In this document: one piece after another, positions 26,800 to 39,900 of the stretch | Numbering within the stretch: the first letter of the stretch is position 1 | Layout of the letters: every line of letters begins with the position of its first letter | Origin: Populus alba | Lineage: Eukaryota; Streptophyta; Magnoliopsida; Malpighiales; Salicaceae | DNA: 64,000 bases | Direction: 5' to 3' | Assembly: GCF_005239225.2 (NCBI RefSeq) | Contig: NC_133300.1 | Coordinates: forward strand, 21,131,584-21,195,583 | Program-made: the position numbers and the translations under genes | Notes under the pieces: generated by a model | What the model was told of the DNA's origin: nothing | Database searches by the model: none | The model's input: the letters and a program-made list of their open reading frames with translations, nothing else

Positions 26800-29700
26800 T
26801 TATGACCCTAAGAACGCATCGACCTTAGCATTTGTTCCCCTTGACAAAAACTTCATGCAAATGGGAGGTTTTACTCCTACTAGAGCAAGTATCGCACTAG
26901 GCAAAGTCCATATCCCATCCCCGCAAATCAAACCAGAAGCCACTGCTGGCCCAAAAGCATCTGCCTTTGCCTTGTCAATCTTTTCCCAGATAAATAGAAT
27001 CAAGCTTCCCACACACATGTCGATGGCAAAGTATGAGCCAATATAGAAAGGTATAGCCATCGCCATTGGATTGGGAATGAACCTAGCCCATTTCTTACCC
27101 AATGCATCCTTAATTAAATTTATCAGAATAGCTGCACCGAAGAACCCATAACAAAGATAGAGGCAATTCTTTGGCAGAGACGAGAATCCTTCTACCCCCA
27201 ATATAGCCATGTTTCGATATACAGTAGCATAAGGAGCAGGGTATTGACTTCCAGGATTCCCAAGATCCTTGAAGGCCTTGAAAAACAGCCAAAAGACACA
27301 AGGTGAAATAATGCAACCCATTGCAGTGCCAATTAGTTGGCTCACAAACATGGACCGAGGTGAAGAAAGGGTCAAATAACCAGTCTTGAAATCTTGAGAC
27401 AGGTCAGAGGCTGTGGAGACAATATTCATCATGACTCCACAGGCCGCTAGTCCTGCAAGAACTCCACCATGAGAGGCACCAGCCCATGCCCCAATTACAA
27501 AAATTGCAAGCTTCCCATAGGTGGAAGCTAGGGACCAGTCAGTGAGGCCACAGCCATAAGCATTACAGAATGCAAGGGCTGGGGCAAAGATGTAGATAAC
27601 CAATATGTAATACCATTTGAGTTCGGGAAATATATGCGGTAGCGTGGCTGTAGAGATAGCAGCGATTGCGACATAGCCTGCAACAGCAAACCATGTTGGA
27701 ATTTGATCTTTGAGAAAGAGTTGGGTGCGGCGTTGATCATTGTATGAGATCCTGGAGGACTCGGGAGAGGAACGGTCCGCAATAGGGAGGGCACCAGTTG
27801 CATCTTTCCTTTGAAGTTGAAAAAACAAGACAGTGAGTGTTCGGCTTAGCACCTTGAAGAAGTTGTACAGACCGTCACCCAAGATCATGGCAATGGCAAT
27901 AAATACCTGAGTTCATTGCATAAGAGTTGTTATGAATGAAAAGGCTTCAAGAATAGCACTCTTGTTACCTTAACCTTGTTAGAAAAGTTACCTTGTAACC
28001 TTGGAGGCCATGTAGGCTGCTAGATTTGAGGTCTGCTGAATACCAATCACCCTTTTTTGTATCTATGAGAGGCCACATGAGACCCCAGGAAAGAATTCCT
28101 CCAAGCAAAACTGATATGTTTATGATGTAGGGGCAAATCATTCCAACTCCAACATATGTTGCTGAGAAATCAAAGAAAAATCTGTACATATAACAAGAAC
28201 ATTATTAGTCAAGGATACCGCAATGAATTTGAAACACACTGCCATAATAAATTGAACTACATCAATAGGATGAGAGGATTTTGGAAGGTTGAGTAATGCT
28301 TTTACTTGTTTTCATGTGCTTTAAGCCCGAGTGAGGGGAACTCAACAAATCCACAACCATCTGCTGCAGTGTAGAACCACTGAAAGAAACCCCACAAGAA
28401 GCTGAATGATAAGAACTTGCCCAACGCTTTCACTTGTTTTCTGAAATGGTAGAAAAAAAAAACGTTTGATACTTTCACATGCCGAATGATCATCCAACTA
28501 TATGTGCATGAGGTCTGATAATGCCTTACTTTGCTAGCTTGGCTCCTGCAGGAGTGTGGAAGCTGTTGATGAGATAAGCAGTTGCAGTGCCACTTGGATA
28601 TGTCAATTTGAAGTCTATAATCATGACCTGGAAATAAGAATGAAGATTAGATTTTGGCAAAATCAATACATTCAACAAGAAAGCAAAATGCAGAGAGAAG
28701 TTTTCTATTTCCTATACGAAATTGAATGGCGATAATCAAATGTTGTGAAGTCTACCTTTCGAAGAGGCACCACTGAAAAGAGTCCAAGAAAGCTAACAAC
28801 AAACAGAAAGCCAATCATCCATGACAGAGATGGGTTCTTAAAGGCATCACTATCTTCCGTTGATTGTTTGGCCACGGTTTCACTCATTCCAAACAGATAA
28901 CTCCCAAAGCCTCCTATTGTAAGGAAACAAGAAACAAATTACAGAACGGAAACTATTAGTACAAAAAATCACAAATTATTTCTTTCGTTACAACAATTTC
29001 AGTTTCGAAACCGCTAATCAGAATATTCTTACAAGACTTGTATAACTTTGAAGTTAGCGAATCATCCACATCCAGCTCATATGAATTGAATAGAAAAATA
29101 AAACGCCACCATTTAATTAAACTTTTTTACTAAAGTATATTTGTTCATGTCTCAAACAGCAAGTTCAAGTGTTGATTAGTTTAGTCAAACTTCACAAGTG
29201 GCTGAAGCAATAGCAGAACTGATAGTCATAAAACCTCAATCTTGATTTGCCTCCCGAAGACTTTAGGCAGTAAGGAATTAATTCTTGTCTTCAAGGATCA
29301 TGTAAATCTACTCACAACTGAGATAAAAGGGATCCAGAGAGAAAAAAAGGGTTGCCTTATCATGTAATCTAGCAATTAGAAGAAGCAAATCTTGACATTG
29401 AGTTTTAGTAACTACTGTAAGTTTCCAACCTTTAAGAACAGAAACAAAACCAAATGCACAGAAATTTTAATATCTTGATCAAAGAAGCCTACATATACCA
29501 AAAAAGTAAGAGAGATGAAATGAAAATTAATGGCAGTAAGAAGTACAGAAAGTATACCACTAAAGGCAATGCCAGAGGATGCAACCACGCAAGTCTGGAT
29601 AACAGTGTTCTCTTGCCTGGTAAAGGGTTGCTTCAAAAGGCCAGACTTTTCAAGAAACTTTGTCCAGGTCTTGATAAAAAAGAAGCCCAGAAGGCCCGCA

Positions 29701-29966
29701 GAGACATTGAGGGAGGGTATGAGACCAGTTGTAAGATTGAGCTTCATTACTATGAAGCTGAACAAAATGCTCAACACGAAGCTCACCACAAAGGCCCTCA
29801 GTGTCAGCTGATTCCTCCATGATGGCACTTCTTGGTTCTCAAATATTCTTTCCACTGACAACTCTTCTTGTTGTTCCTCTTTCTTGTCCTTCTTTTTGTG
29901 ATCATGATCATCCTCCAAATCATAACCATTCTCGACCTTGATGTCATCTCTTCCATTACGGTCCAT
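26800..29966 (-). CDS. YSL: YSL transporter, copy 4 (six exons, 698 aa)
   Basis: Exons on the minus strand are 29966-29558, 28913-28756, 28627-28530, 28440-28306, 28181-27992 and 27906-26800, with lengths identical to copies 2 and 3 and an unbroken frame. Exon 1 begins [20 protein letters not shown]. Intron 1 is shorter than in copy 3 because about 280 nt are missing around 28970-29110. Exon 6 differs from copy 3 at only a few residues (for example [21 protein letters not shown]). Membrane segments and OPT/YSL motifs are complete. Copy 4 and copy 3 look like the youngest duplicate pair in the cluster. Confidence 0.93.
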
Positions 29967-30395
29967 TTTGTGTTCTTGAAAAAAGAAAGATTCTTTATGG
30001 AGGCTTAGAAAGTTGGGAGAGGGTTAAATAAGGTGGTGGTGATTATTTCTGTACACATCAAAGGCGTGAAGGAAGAGATATAGACGCGTTGCTTAAGAAG
30101 TGTGAAAGCAATGGGAGATGATGACTGTGAGAAAGGGCTATGACAATTAAGTGGTCCTAGTTGACATAACTTGTTTCACTCTGGTTGCAGCCTACACGGT
30201 GGGTAGGAAGTCAACTTGTCAAAGCAGTTTATTGAAACTTGTTCCGGCTCAAGTCTTCTTGACTTGGTTAAAACTCTGAAGCGTACCTGGTTTTACTTTT
30301 AAAAAAAATTAAAATAATATATTTTTAAATTTTAAAAAAATATTTTGAAAAGCTGTTATTTTAATTAATGCCTAACATAAATCTTGAGTTAGATC
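29967..30395. repeat. YSL 5'-proximal block, copy 4
   Basis: Matches 17954-18370 upstream of copy 3, including 'gacgcgttgcttaagaag' and 'cggctcaagtcttcttgac'. It holds the putative promoter and leader of copy 4, with TTATTTAA near 30024-30031 on the minus strand. Confidence 0.65.
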
Positions 30396-30960
30396 AATTT
30401 TACCAAATTTCATAACTATATATGCTTAATTCAAAGGTTTGAAATGATTTTTGAATCTAAAAAAATATATGTAAAGAGTCGAAAAACACACTGAGATATA
30501 AATTTGTTTATACAATAAAAATAAATGCACAATAATTACAGCTTTTTTTTTTTTATCATACATATAATTTTTAACTAAAAAGGATTATTTCATAACTAAT
30601 AATTTAAAAATTCATATGAAATAATTATCAAACTTGGGAACCATTTTGAAATTTGAAGAGGTCATGTTTTCCATGATATTAGCAAAAACTTATCTAATAA
30701 CAAATAATTACGGCTAGTTATTAAAGGAGTTTTTTGTCGGCTTTATGTAAAACATTCATTTAGAAGAGGGCTTCTAAATACATTACATGTTTAATCTGTG
30801 TTGATAATCTGAGATGAATAAGAAAGATATAATAATACTATAAATGACTTAATAACAAATTAATACTAGTACTAATATTAGCAAAAAAAATTTTTTCCAA
30901 TTCTTCCAAACATGTGAACCGTTACCTCAATTTTTTAAATGTTTTTGTAAATGTTATAAA
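30396..30960. other. AT-rich insertion or diverged sequence
   Basis: No gene seen. This stretch has no counterpart at the equivalent point of the copy-3 flank (18370-18395). Confidence 0.5.
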
Positions 30961-30984
30961 TATAAAGAGTTAGATAAGCAGTTA

Positions 30985-32950
30985 AAGATGCGTTTATTTT
31001 ATGGAAAGTGATTTCTAAAAAATTACTTTCTAAACTTTCTTGTATTTATTTATTATTAAAAAGTTGATCAATGAAAAACACATTCCTATCAACGAAAAAC
31101 TCTTCCTTATCAAAGAAAAATTTAGCTTGATTTTCAAAAAAATATTTTCCTTTTAAGCCCTGTTTGTTTGCTGGAAAGTAGTTTTTTTTTTAAAAGTGAA
31201 TTATTTTTCGATATTTGGTAGTGTAATGGAAAATAACATTCCGATCAATGAAAAATTCTTCCTTATCAAAGAAAAATTTGGCTTGATTTTCAAGAAAATA
31301 TTTTCCTTTTAAGCCCTGTTTGTTTGCTGGAAAGTAGTTTTTTTTTTTGAAAGTGAATTCTGAAAAAGTGAATTATTTTTTTATATTTGGTAGTGTAATG
31401 GAAAATAACATTCCGATCAACAAAAAACTCTTCCTTATCAAACAAAAATTTGGCTTAATTTTCAGGAAAATATTTTCCTTTTAAGCCATGTTTGTTTGCT
31501 GGAAAGTAGTTTTTTTTTTTAAAGTGAATTATGAAAAAGTGAATTATTTTTCGATATTTGGTAGTGTAAAGGAAAATAAGTCGGAAAACACTTTACAGTG
31601 TTTGATTATATCTTGAAAAAGAAGTTGGAAAATAACTTAATAATGCTTTATTTTTTTTTCAAGTTTATTAAAATAATAAGAAACAAATCTTACAAATTAA
31701 AAAGTTGAATGAGAATGAATTGAAAAAAATAATAATTTCATAAATTATCTCAAATAAAATAAATAATAGAGATCAAATCTAAAAAAATAAAAAAAATTGA
31801 AAGATGAAATTAAAATAATAATAATTAATATTTTATAAATTATTTGAAATAAAATAAATAAAAAAAATGAGGATCAAATTTGATAGATAAAAAATTTCAA
31901 TTACAAAATGATAAGGAAAAAGTAAATAACAATTATAAAAATGAGGACCAAAGTTAATAGAAAAATTAAATTCTAAGATATGAAATTGAAAAATAAATAT
32001 TCAAAACAAATATATATATATATATATATATATAGCAATCAAAAGTTTGAGGATCAAATTTGATATAATCAACAAATAATATGACATTTCTAAATTTTTC
32101 ACAATTTTCGGAAAGTGTTTTCCGCCAAAAATAAAAGGAAAATATTTTTCTTGAAACCAAGCTAAATTTTTCTTCAACTGGAAAATATTTTCCATTGATT
32201 AATTTTTCTAATAGCAAACAAACATGAAAAAGGTTGGAAAGTGATTTCCCGAAAATCATTTTTCAGGAAACAAACGCAACCTTATTTTGGACGGAAAACA
32301 CTTTCCAGAAATTATGAAAAATTCAGAAATATCATATTAGTTATTTATTATATCAAAATTTTCCCTCAAAATTTTGATTGCTATATATTTTCTTTGAATC
32401 TTTTTTTTTTCATTTTCATCTCTTAAATTTTGATTTAATTTGATTTTTATATTAACTTTGGTCCTTATTTTTATAATTTTTATTTACTTTTCTCTTATCA
32501 TTTTTTTAATTGAAATTTTTTATCTATCAAAATTAGTCCTCATTTTTTTTATTGTTAGTTATTTTATTTAAAATAATTTATGAAATTATAATTATAATTA
32601 TTTTAATTTCATCATCTTTTAATTTTTTTATCTATTAGATTTGATTTCTATTATTTTGATTATTATTTATTTTTTTGAGATAATTTATACAATTAGATTT
32701 TTTTTCAATTTCATTATCATTCAACCTTTTCATTTGTAAGATTTATTCCTTATTATTTTAATAAACGTTTTTAAAAAATATTATTAAGCTATTTTCAGTT
32801 CATTTTCCATAACATAACTAAACACTGGAAAATGTTTTTCACTTATTTTGAATGACACTATCAAAATATTAAAAAATAATTTACTTTTCTGGAATTTACT
32901 TTTCAAAAAAATCACTTTAAAAAAAAATTACTTTTCTATAAATAAACGGG
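30985..32950. mobile_element. Second member of the GTTTGTT/GGAAAGT repeat family, inverted-repeat structure
   Basis: It interrupts the duplicated YSL 5' flank: the flank resumes at about 32955 with 'aaaagtgaaacgtaaaccc', which is continuous at 18395 in copy 3. The left end carries 'GTTTATTTTATGGAAAGTGATTT' and the right end its inverted counterpart '...CTATAAATAAACGGGCC'. The two halves are inverted relatives of each other (for example 'gaccaaagttaat' at 31945 against 'attaactttggtcc' at 32452). Non-coding. Confidence 0.6.
31155..31500. repeat. Tandem triplication of the element's left end
   Basis: 'AAGCCCTGTTTGTTTGCTGG' recurs at 31155, 31311 and (as AAGCCATG...) 31483, so units are 156 and 172 bp long. 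Each unit contains a complete terminal motif plus a 'cttccttatcaaa' segment. Confidence 0.8.
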
Positions 32951-35379
32951 CCTAAAAGGCTAAAAGTGAAACGTAAACCCTTCCAACATTTTGTTTTTCT
33001 TGGTTTCTTTCATATTAAGCTAAAAACTATGTTATAATTAGTACCAAGAAAAAATATTGATAATATTACTAAATAACAAAGTAAATTGTCAAAAAAGTTT
33101 ATTTCTTCCTTAATATAGAAAGCACAATCTTAGGATTATATGAAAAAAAAAAAAAAATCTTACGTTATATCATAATCTACACTATACATCTCCATTAATT
33201 ACTCCGGCAAATTCATATTCATGCCCTCCAAATTCTTATGGGACAAATGTTCACAAATTCTTATGGGTCAAATGTTCACTCTTGACTGAATATATATATA
33301 TATAGATGAACAATCCAAGGGTAGGCTAAACATGATCTTAATAAAATGTTATCTTTTGACTCGTTACATCCACAGATGTTGAATGAGATAAGAGCATGTG
33401 GATGCGGGAAAGAAGATGAGATGGTCCCGCCGGCACCGGACTTCACAGCCTACAGATTGCAAATTGAGGTGCCCAACTTAATTAATTTCAATAATATCTG
33501 CTAGCTAGGATTCTTGCACAATATTGACAAATCCAAACCCCCTATAATTATACTCATTTCATGCTTCATTTATTGATTTTTTCGAGTTCAAAATTTAAGA
33601 TAAATATATCATATTGATCAGATGGGGGATGTATCTTTAATATTGTTTGTAAAAAAAAATAGTTTTGAATAATATAACAATATTTTTGTATTTGAAGAAA
33701 AATATTACAAAATCAAGGGTTTTAATATCCAACTTGAACTCATCTAATTAAGAGAATGAATTTAGTTTCAAGTTAAAGATCGAATACGAGTGATCAGGGA
33801 TGAATTTAGTTTCAAGTTAGTTGCTGAATAAATTCGAGTCTTCGTTTGATATTTGAAAAATAAAACATTTGGGTAGGACCATTAATTAATTGTCCAGGCT
33901 GTTGTGGAAAAAAAAATGATAAAATAAATAAGGAGATTGACTTGGATGTACCATGCGTGGAAGATTTAAAGAGAAGAAGGAATTAATTATTGATGTGATC
34001 TTTATATATTGGATCTTGAAATCGATACGCTCTTTGTATCGATTTCATGTATTAAAAAACTATATATTATTCTTTATATTATTGATTTGATTCTTCTTAA
34101 ATATGTTGATAGAAATAAGATTAATTCGTAAAGTTTGGACTTTCATGTGGTTTAAGATTCAAGCAATTGTCCTCATGAAAAGATCCCTCTTTGTCTTGTA
34201 CTAGGAGAAATAGGATAGCAGGAATCTTCTTGGGAGCATCAAAATATCCTTTAATTTATTGAATATGGAAGTCCCCATGCCCCCACTTCGGTTGGCTTGA
34301 AATAAATATACAGAGACCAAAAAATAAAAAAAAATAGTGAAGGATCATGGAAAATCCGGTCACTGTGTGTGTGAGAACTCATCCAAGAACATCTCATACT
34401 TCAACACACACACGCGCCTGATCTCATGTTTGTCAAGTGGACAATTCACAACGCAAACTTCTTCAAAATTATGTGGGAGTTGAAAGTGAAATTGCATATA
34501 ATACACGCCATTCAATTTTTTATTTATTCTTTCTACGTCATTTATTCAGTTGTTATTCATGTATAAAAATTAATATATTTAAAAATATAATAACGGTTAT
34601 TTTTTAAAGTATTTTTTATTTTAAAAACATGTTAAAATAATATATATATTCTTTCTACGAATTCAAGTGCCTGCCCTTAATTAGCAGATTTCCACCTTTG
34701 CAGAAGAAATTACTTCCAAGTTTCCACCTTTGATGACAGTTGGCTTTCACACAGTCTTTGGTACGCAAGTCACGTGTCAGCCAGGAAATTAAGGAGCAAG
34801 ACAATGACTGCCATGACATTGACAAGGATGTCTAGAAGAGTGTATTAACAATTAACAAGAGGAGTGCTGCTTCTTATCTCAAATCAGTGCGCCCCATTGG
34901 GATCTAATCACAGCCTCGTAGGTCAAGTTGTGACAAAAGATTTTTATTTTTGTTCAGATTTTTTGGGTGATGACAAATTGAAGTTATGCTTGGGTTAGCT
35001 TCCTCCATTCCATCCTAGTTGTACTTTAGAAAAATAGATTTAAGATAAATAAATAAATTGTAGTTTTTTTTTTAATCTAAGATTTCAATAGAATTCATGT
35101 AAATATTAACTAATTAAATGCTTTTAAATTTATAATTAATGCAAAACGCAATACGATTTTCTAACCTTTTTATATAATTCATGTGAATGAATCACACACA
35201 CAATTATAAATATATACACACACTACATAGAGAAGATGGAGCAATTCAATCCATGACAAGGACATAATATATTGCATTACATATTTATCCTCAAGTGTGT
35301 CTTAAAACTTTCAAAAACACACTAACTTAATATAATAATAAGATAGTTTAATAGATTGCTTATTATGATCATTTTCGGT

Positions 35380-35620
35380 TTGGTTTTTATCAAAAAAAAA
35401 ATAACCAAACCGATTTAAAAAAAAAATCAAAACCGATTCAAACCGAACGGGTTCTGTTTGGTTTCTTAAAACAAAAACTAGTTCAAACCAACCAGGTTCG
35501 GTTTTGTTTGATTTGACTCAGTTTTTTTTTTTTTTTGGTTTAATTTGGTTTAGTTTTTTTGGTTTTAGGCTTATAAAACATAAGCCAAACTGAATTCTAA
35601 TAGATTTTTTGGGTTTTTTA
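35380..35620. repeat. CGGTTTGGTT-rich insertion
   Basis: A 240-bp stretch of AACCGAACC/GGTTTGGTT-type words. Copy 3 lacks it at the matching site near 21062. An inverted relative occupies 43725-43965. Probably a short interspersed or MITE-type insertion, class unknown. Confidence 0.55.
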
Positions 35621-35869
35621 CTCACCTCTACATACTATCAATTTGAGATCAAATATGAAAAAAAAATATGTTATATTTTTTTTATAAATGTATAAATTCC
35701 GATATGAATAACTTATTTAATACTTAATAAAATTTTCTTTTAAAATATTAATAGAAAAGATATGATATAATGAGGGGACATCCTTGGTGCAGCAAATTAT
35801 GGCCGCCAAGGCCCAAGGCCTGCTATTGCTAGATTCAGTTATTCAAACCATTGGTCTAATTGGAGAAGA

Positions 35870-35960
35870 GCCCAAATTTAGTCAATGGAGGCCCATGAAA
35901 AATCACCAAAGTCCAAAAGCAGAAACCCTAAGGCCTATTGAAAATAAAATCCATTTCTTT
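35870..35960 (+). promoter_or_regulatory. Orphan promoter-like patch (telo-box and site II words)
   Basis: Contains AAACCCTAA (telo-box type) and GGCCCA/AGCCCAAA words (site II type) within 60 bp, a combination known from promoters of plant ribosomal and mitochondrial-protein genes. The copy at 21290-21375 keeps the GGCCCA words but lost the telo-box. No matching gene follows, so it may be a stranded promoter. Confidence 0.35.
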
Positions 35961-36090
35961 CATCAGCTCCAGCGGACGTCCTTTCACTTCTTTGCGATTA
36001 GCCGAAGCAGCTGCGAAGACAGAACACTGATGGGGTAACTCTATCTCCAAAAGAGGCTAGCCTCTGGCGTGCGTACACGTGGCCAAGGGA

Positions 36091-36796
36091 GACTGTGATG
36101 CAATGAAGTCAATGAAATCCCCATGGACAATTCTCTTACCGAGCTTGGTATTATGAAAATTGTTTGATTTTTAAATTGTTTTTAAAGTTTTTTTTTTTAA
36201 CATAATTATATTTTACCCTTAACATATATTATTGTCAAACTCAAATATTTAAATACATAATTATTTTTTTATTGTAATTTATATCGAGTGTTGAAATTAA
36301 TAATGGTATAATTACTCTAATTATAAAATCCGGATTGATCTAGTGGTCCAGCTCGGGGTTTAGACTGGTTTAGATTTTAAAAAATAAAGGAAGAATTAAT
36401 CTGATCTAATATGATAAAAAAACCAAGGTCGACCTAAGATTAAAAAAAACAACCTTAGACTAAAAACCCATTGATTTTTCAAACAAAAACTTTTTTGGTC
36501 AAAATGATCAAATTGTTTTAATCCTTTGAAAAAAGTTAGGATAACTTAGTTTGACTCTCCCGATCCAAGATCCGGCCTTGTTTCAAGTCGAGTGTCAAAT
36601 CAGATTTTAAAACTATGATAAAGACTACTTTTATCTTTATATACCTTGGACGCTATCTTAGTGATTTTTTTTTTTTAAATCTTGTTAGAGTATAAATGAG
36701 GGGAAAAAGAACCAAACTTTTTTGAATTAGACTTTGCTAAAAGAAATGGGTTTAATTTTGTTTACAATAAAGTTTAATTTGATGGGTTTTATTGTA
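36091..36796. other. Intergenic, no gene seen
   Basis: AT-rich DNA between the duplicated YSL flank and the copia element. No coding or repeat signal that I can name. Confidence 0.5.
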
Positions 36797-36801
36797 GTAG
36801 T
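36797..36801. repeat. Target-site duplication GTAGT, left
   Basis: GTAGT directly flanks the left LTR. The same five bases follow the right LTR at 41606-41610. Confidence 0.85.
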
Positions 36802-36943
36802 TGAGAATAATTAGGAGGCTTAACCTAATAGGTTAGCCAACCCTTTCTATATATATGAGTAGGACAATATACAATAGTAAAGGTGGAGATTACCACATAA
36901 GAATATGACTATAATATTTCCTATATAATTACATTCTATAATA
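36802..36943 (-). repeat. 3' LTR of the copia element (142 bp)
   Basis: Read on the element's strand it starts TATTATAG and ends TTCTCA, so the ends are TA...CA rather than the usual TG...CA. It matches 41464-41605 except at two sites (A/G near 36862, T/C near 36912). Confidence 0.88.
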
Positions 36944-36955
36944 CGCCCCCTCAAG
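36944..36955 (-). promoter_or_regulatory. Polypurine tract of the copia element
   Basis: On the minus strand GCTTGAGGGGGCG lies directly against the 3' LTR and overlaps the pol stop codon. It is the plus-strand primer in this element class. Confidence 0.65.
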
Positions 36956-39900
36956 CTGAGGGTGGAGGATCAACCCGAAGCTTGAATCTAAAAGCAGTAA
37001 ATGAAGCAGCAGGAAGTGGCTTAGTGAAGACATCGGCAAGTTGATCCTGAGAGGAAATAAAACGAATCTGAATCTCCTTCTTCGCAACTCTATCTCGGAC
37101 AAAATGATAATCAATCTCAATATGTTTTGTGCGAGCATGAAATATAGGGTTTGCGGACAAATACGTGGCACCAAGGTTGTCACACCAGATAATAGGGGTA
37201 GAAGGAGTCGGAATCTGAAGATCCGTTAACAAGTACTGAAGCCAGATAACTTCAGCCGTGCCATCGGCTAAGGCTTTGTACTCAGCTTCCGTCGAAGAAC
37301 GAGCAATAGTGCGTTGCTTACTCGATTTCCATGAAATTGGCGTCTGACCAAAAAACACAAGATAACCACCTGTAGACTTTCTATCCTCAATACTACCTGC
37401 CCAATCTGCATCTGTAAAACCGTGTAAAGAAAAGGAAGAGCTGCGAGTAATATGTAAACCATGTGATGCCGTACCACGGAGATAACGCAAGATACGTTTC
37501 ACGGCAGCCCAATGGGATTCTGTAGGAGCATGCATAAATTGACAGACCCGGTTAACAGCAAAGCAAATATCCGGGCGTGTGAAAGTGAGATATTGGAGAG
37601 CACCAACAAGTTGCCGAAAACAAGTAGCATCAGAAAACAATGGATCCGACATAATGGTGGCTTTGGATGCCGAAATAGGAGTATCAACTGGTTTACAGGA
37701 TAACATACAAGCTCGTGTGAGGATATCAAGTGTATATTTATGTTGACAAAGCATAAGTCCCAGACCAGTACACCGCACTTCAATACCCAAGAAATAATGA
37801 ACATCACCCAAATCCCGAAGTTTAAATTCTGAGCTCAGTAGCTGAATGAGTCGGTGTAGCAGAGTTCCATTATTACCCGTAAGCAGAATATCATCAACAT
37901 AAACCAAAAGATAACAAATATCACTACCAACCGAGAAGATAAACAATGAGGTATCCACTTTAGAAGCACGGAAACCAATGGATAATAGAAAATCATTCAG
38001 ACGAGTGTACCAAGCCCGCGGAGCCTGTTTTAACCCATATAGAGATTTATGCAATCGACATACATGACCTGGGAGTGCAGAATCAACAAAACCTGGAGGT
38101 TGTTTCATGTAAACCTCTTCATCAAGGACTCCATTTAGAAATGCATTATGAATGTCAAGCTGATGAATTTTCCAACCACTCGAAACTGCAATGGAGAACA
38201 CTAAGCGGACTGTTGCCTGTTTGATAACAGGACTAAAAGTTTCTGAGTAATCAATACCTTCTTGCTGAGTGAAGCCCCTAGCAACTAGGCGCGCCTTATA
38301 CCTCTCAATGCTACCATCAGATTTGCGTTTAATTTTGTAGACCCAACGGCTACCAACAACATTCATGGACGGATGAAATGGCACTAAAGTCCATGTTCTG
38401 TTTGCGCGTAAGGCCTGAATTTCCTCTCGCATAGCATTATGCCACGCCTCATATCTGTTAGCATCAGGAAAAATAAGTGGCTCATGCGAGGGAGGAGAAG
38501 TTACCCGACTGAAGGAAGCAGCAGAGGTGGCTGTCGTGGTGGTGATCAGCGCTGTCTTGGGCTGTCTCGGACGAAGAACCATGGGGTGTTTAGGAGCAGC
38601 GGGACATGGAGTAGCAACACCTGTACCTGGAATGTGCTGAAGAGGATAAAAGGAGAGATCAACACAAAGTTGCAGACCAGGAGGTGAAGCCGGGGAGGTG
38701 CGGGGTTGTGCTGCAACTGAATCCTGCAAGTCAGAACCTGTTCCTGCACAATAATCATTGGAAAGACAAGCATGTGGTGATAGTATGGTTGTGTGGGGTG
38801 GTGAGGCAGGGTCGGCTAAATCAACGGGCAGGGGAGCAAGCTGGGGGGTTGCGGCAAGGGGCAAAGGTGAGTTGTGTGTTTTGCCGAGTTGGGAAGGAAG
38901 AGGCTGAAAACAGGAAGGGGGTTGCAGTGATGGAAGATAGGTAGGTGGAGTGGGGGGAACCGGGGGTGTTGTTACCTGTTCAGACTTTTGAAAAGGAAAG
39001 ACACATTCATGAAAACGAACATGACGGGAGATATAGACACGACCAGACTCTAAATCAAGACACCGATAACCAAGATGAGACGAGCTATAGCCTAAAAACA
39101 CACAAGGAGAACACCGAAAATCTAATTTATGAGCATGATATGGACGTAAAAATGGAAAACAAAGACACCCAAAAGTGCGTAGAAAATTATAATCAGGAGT
39201 GCGATGAAACAAACACGCAAAAGGAGATTTATTTTGAAGAACAGGAGTAGGCATGCGATTAATAAGATAGACCGATGATTCCATAGCATAGTTCCAAAAA
39301 CACAATGGGGCATTACACTGTCCTAAGAGGGTTAGGCCAGTTTCGACAATATGTCTATGGCGACGTTCAACTGTGCCATTTTGTTCATGAGTATGAGGAC
39401 AAATTAATCGATGATGAATACCAATTGTTTGAAAAAATGTATTTAATTTACGATATTCACCACCCTAATCAGTTTGAACAGATTTAATTTTAAGAGAAAA
39501 CTGACGCTCAACAAGTGTCTGAAAACGTTGAAACGTGGAAAATACATCAGATTTCGCAACAAGCGGATAATACCAGATATATTTAGTGTGCGCATCAACA
39601 AAGATAACAAAATAACGAAAACCATCAGAAGAAAACATTGGAGCAGGGCCCCAAACATCACTAAAAATTAATTCAAGTGGGGTAGAAGTTTTGTGACCCG
39701 TCGGTCTTAATGACAAACGGGATGACTTGCCTAATGGACATGCTTGACATTGAGTGAAAGATCATTTAGACGTACAAATAATTTTATTATCAGAAACTAA
39801 CAAATTTAGAATGCGAGGAGTTGGATGACCTAAACGACGATGCCACAAGTCGGCAGTCGCGGAAATGCAAGGAGACCAAAAAGCTTGAGGAACTGACGTA

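Larger units (their letters stand above)
32955..36090. repeat. Distal YSL 5'-flank block, copy 4
   Basis: Colinear with 18395-21745. No gene seen. It ends shortly after 'cctctggcgtgcgtacacgtgg', which is at 21713 in copy 3. Confidence 0.75.

Noticed and set aside
38439..39250. Plus-strand ORFs across the copia pol region
   Set aside because: They lie antisense to a clear pol frame and lack protein-like conservation.
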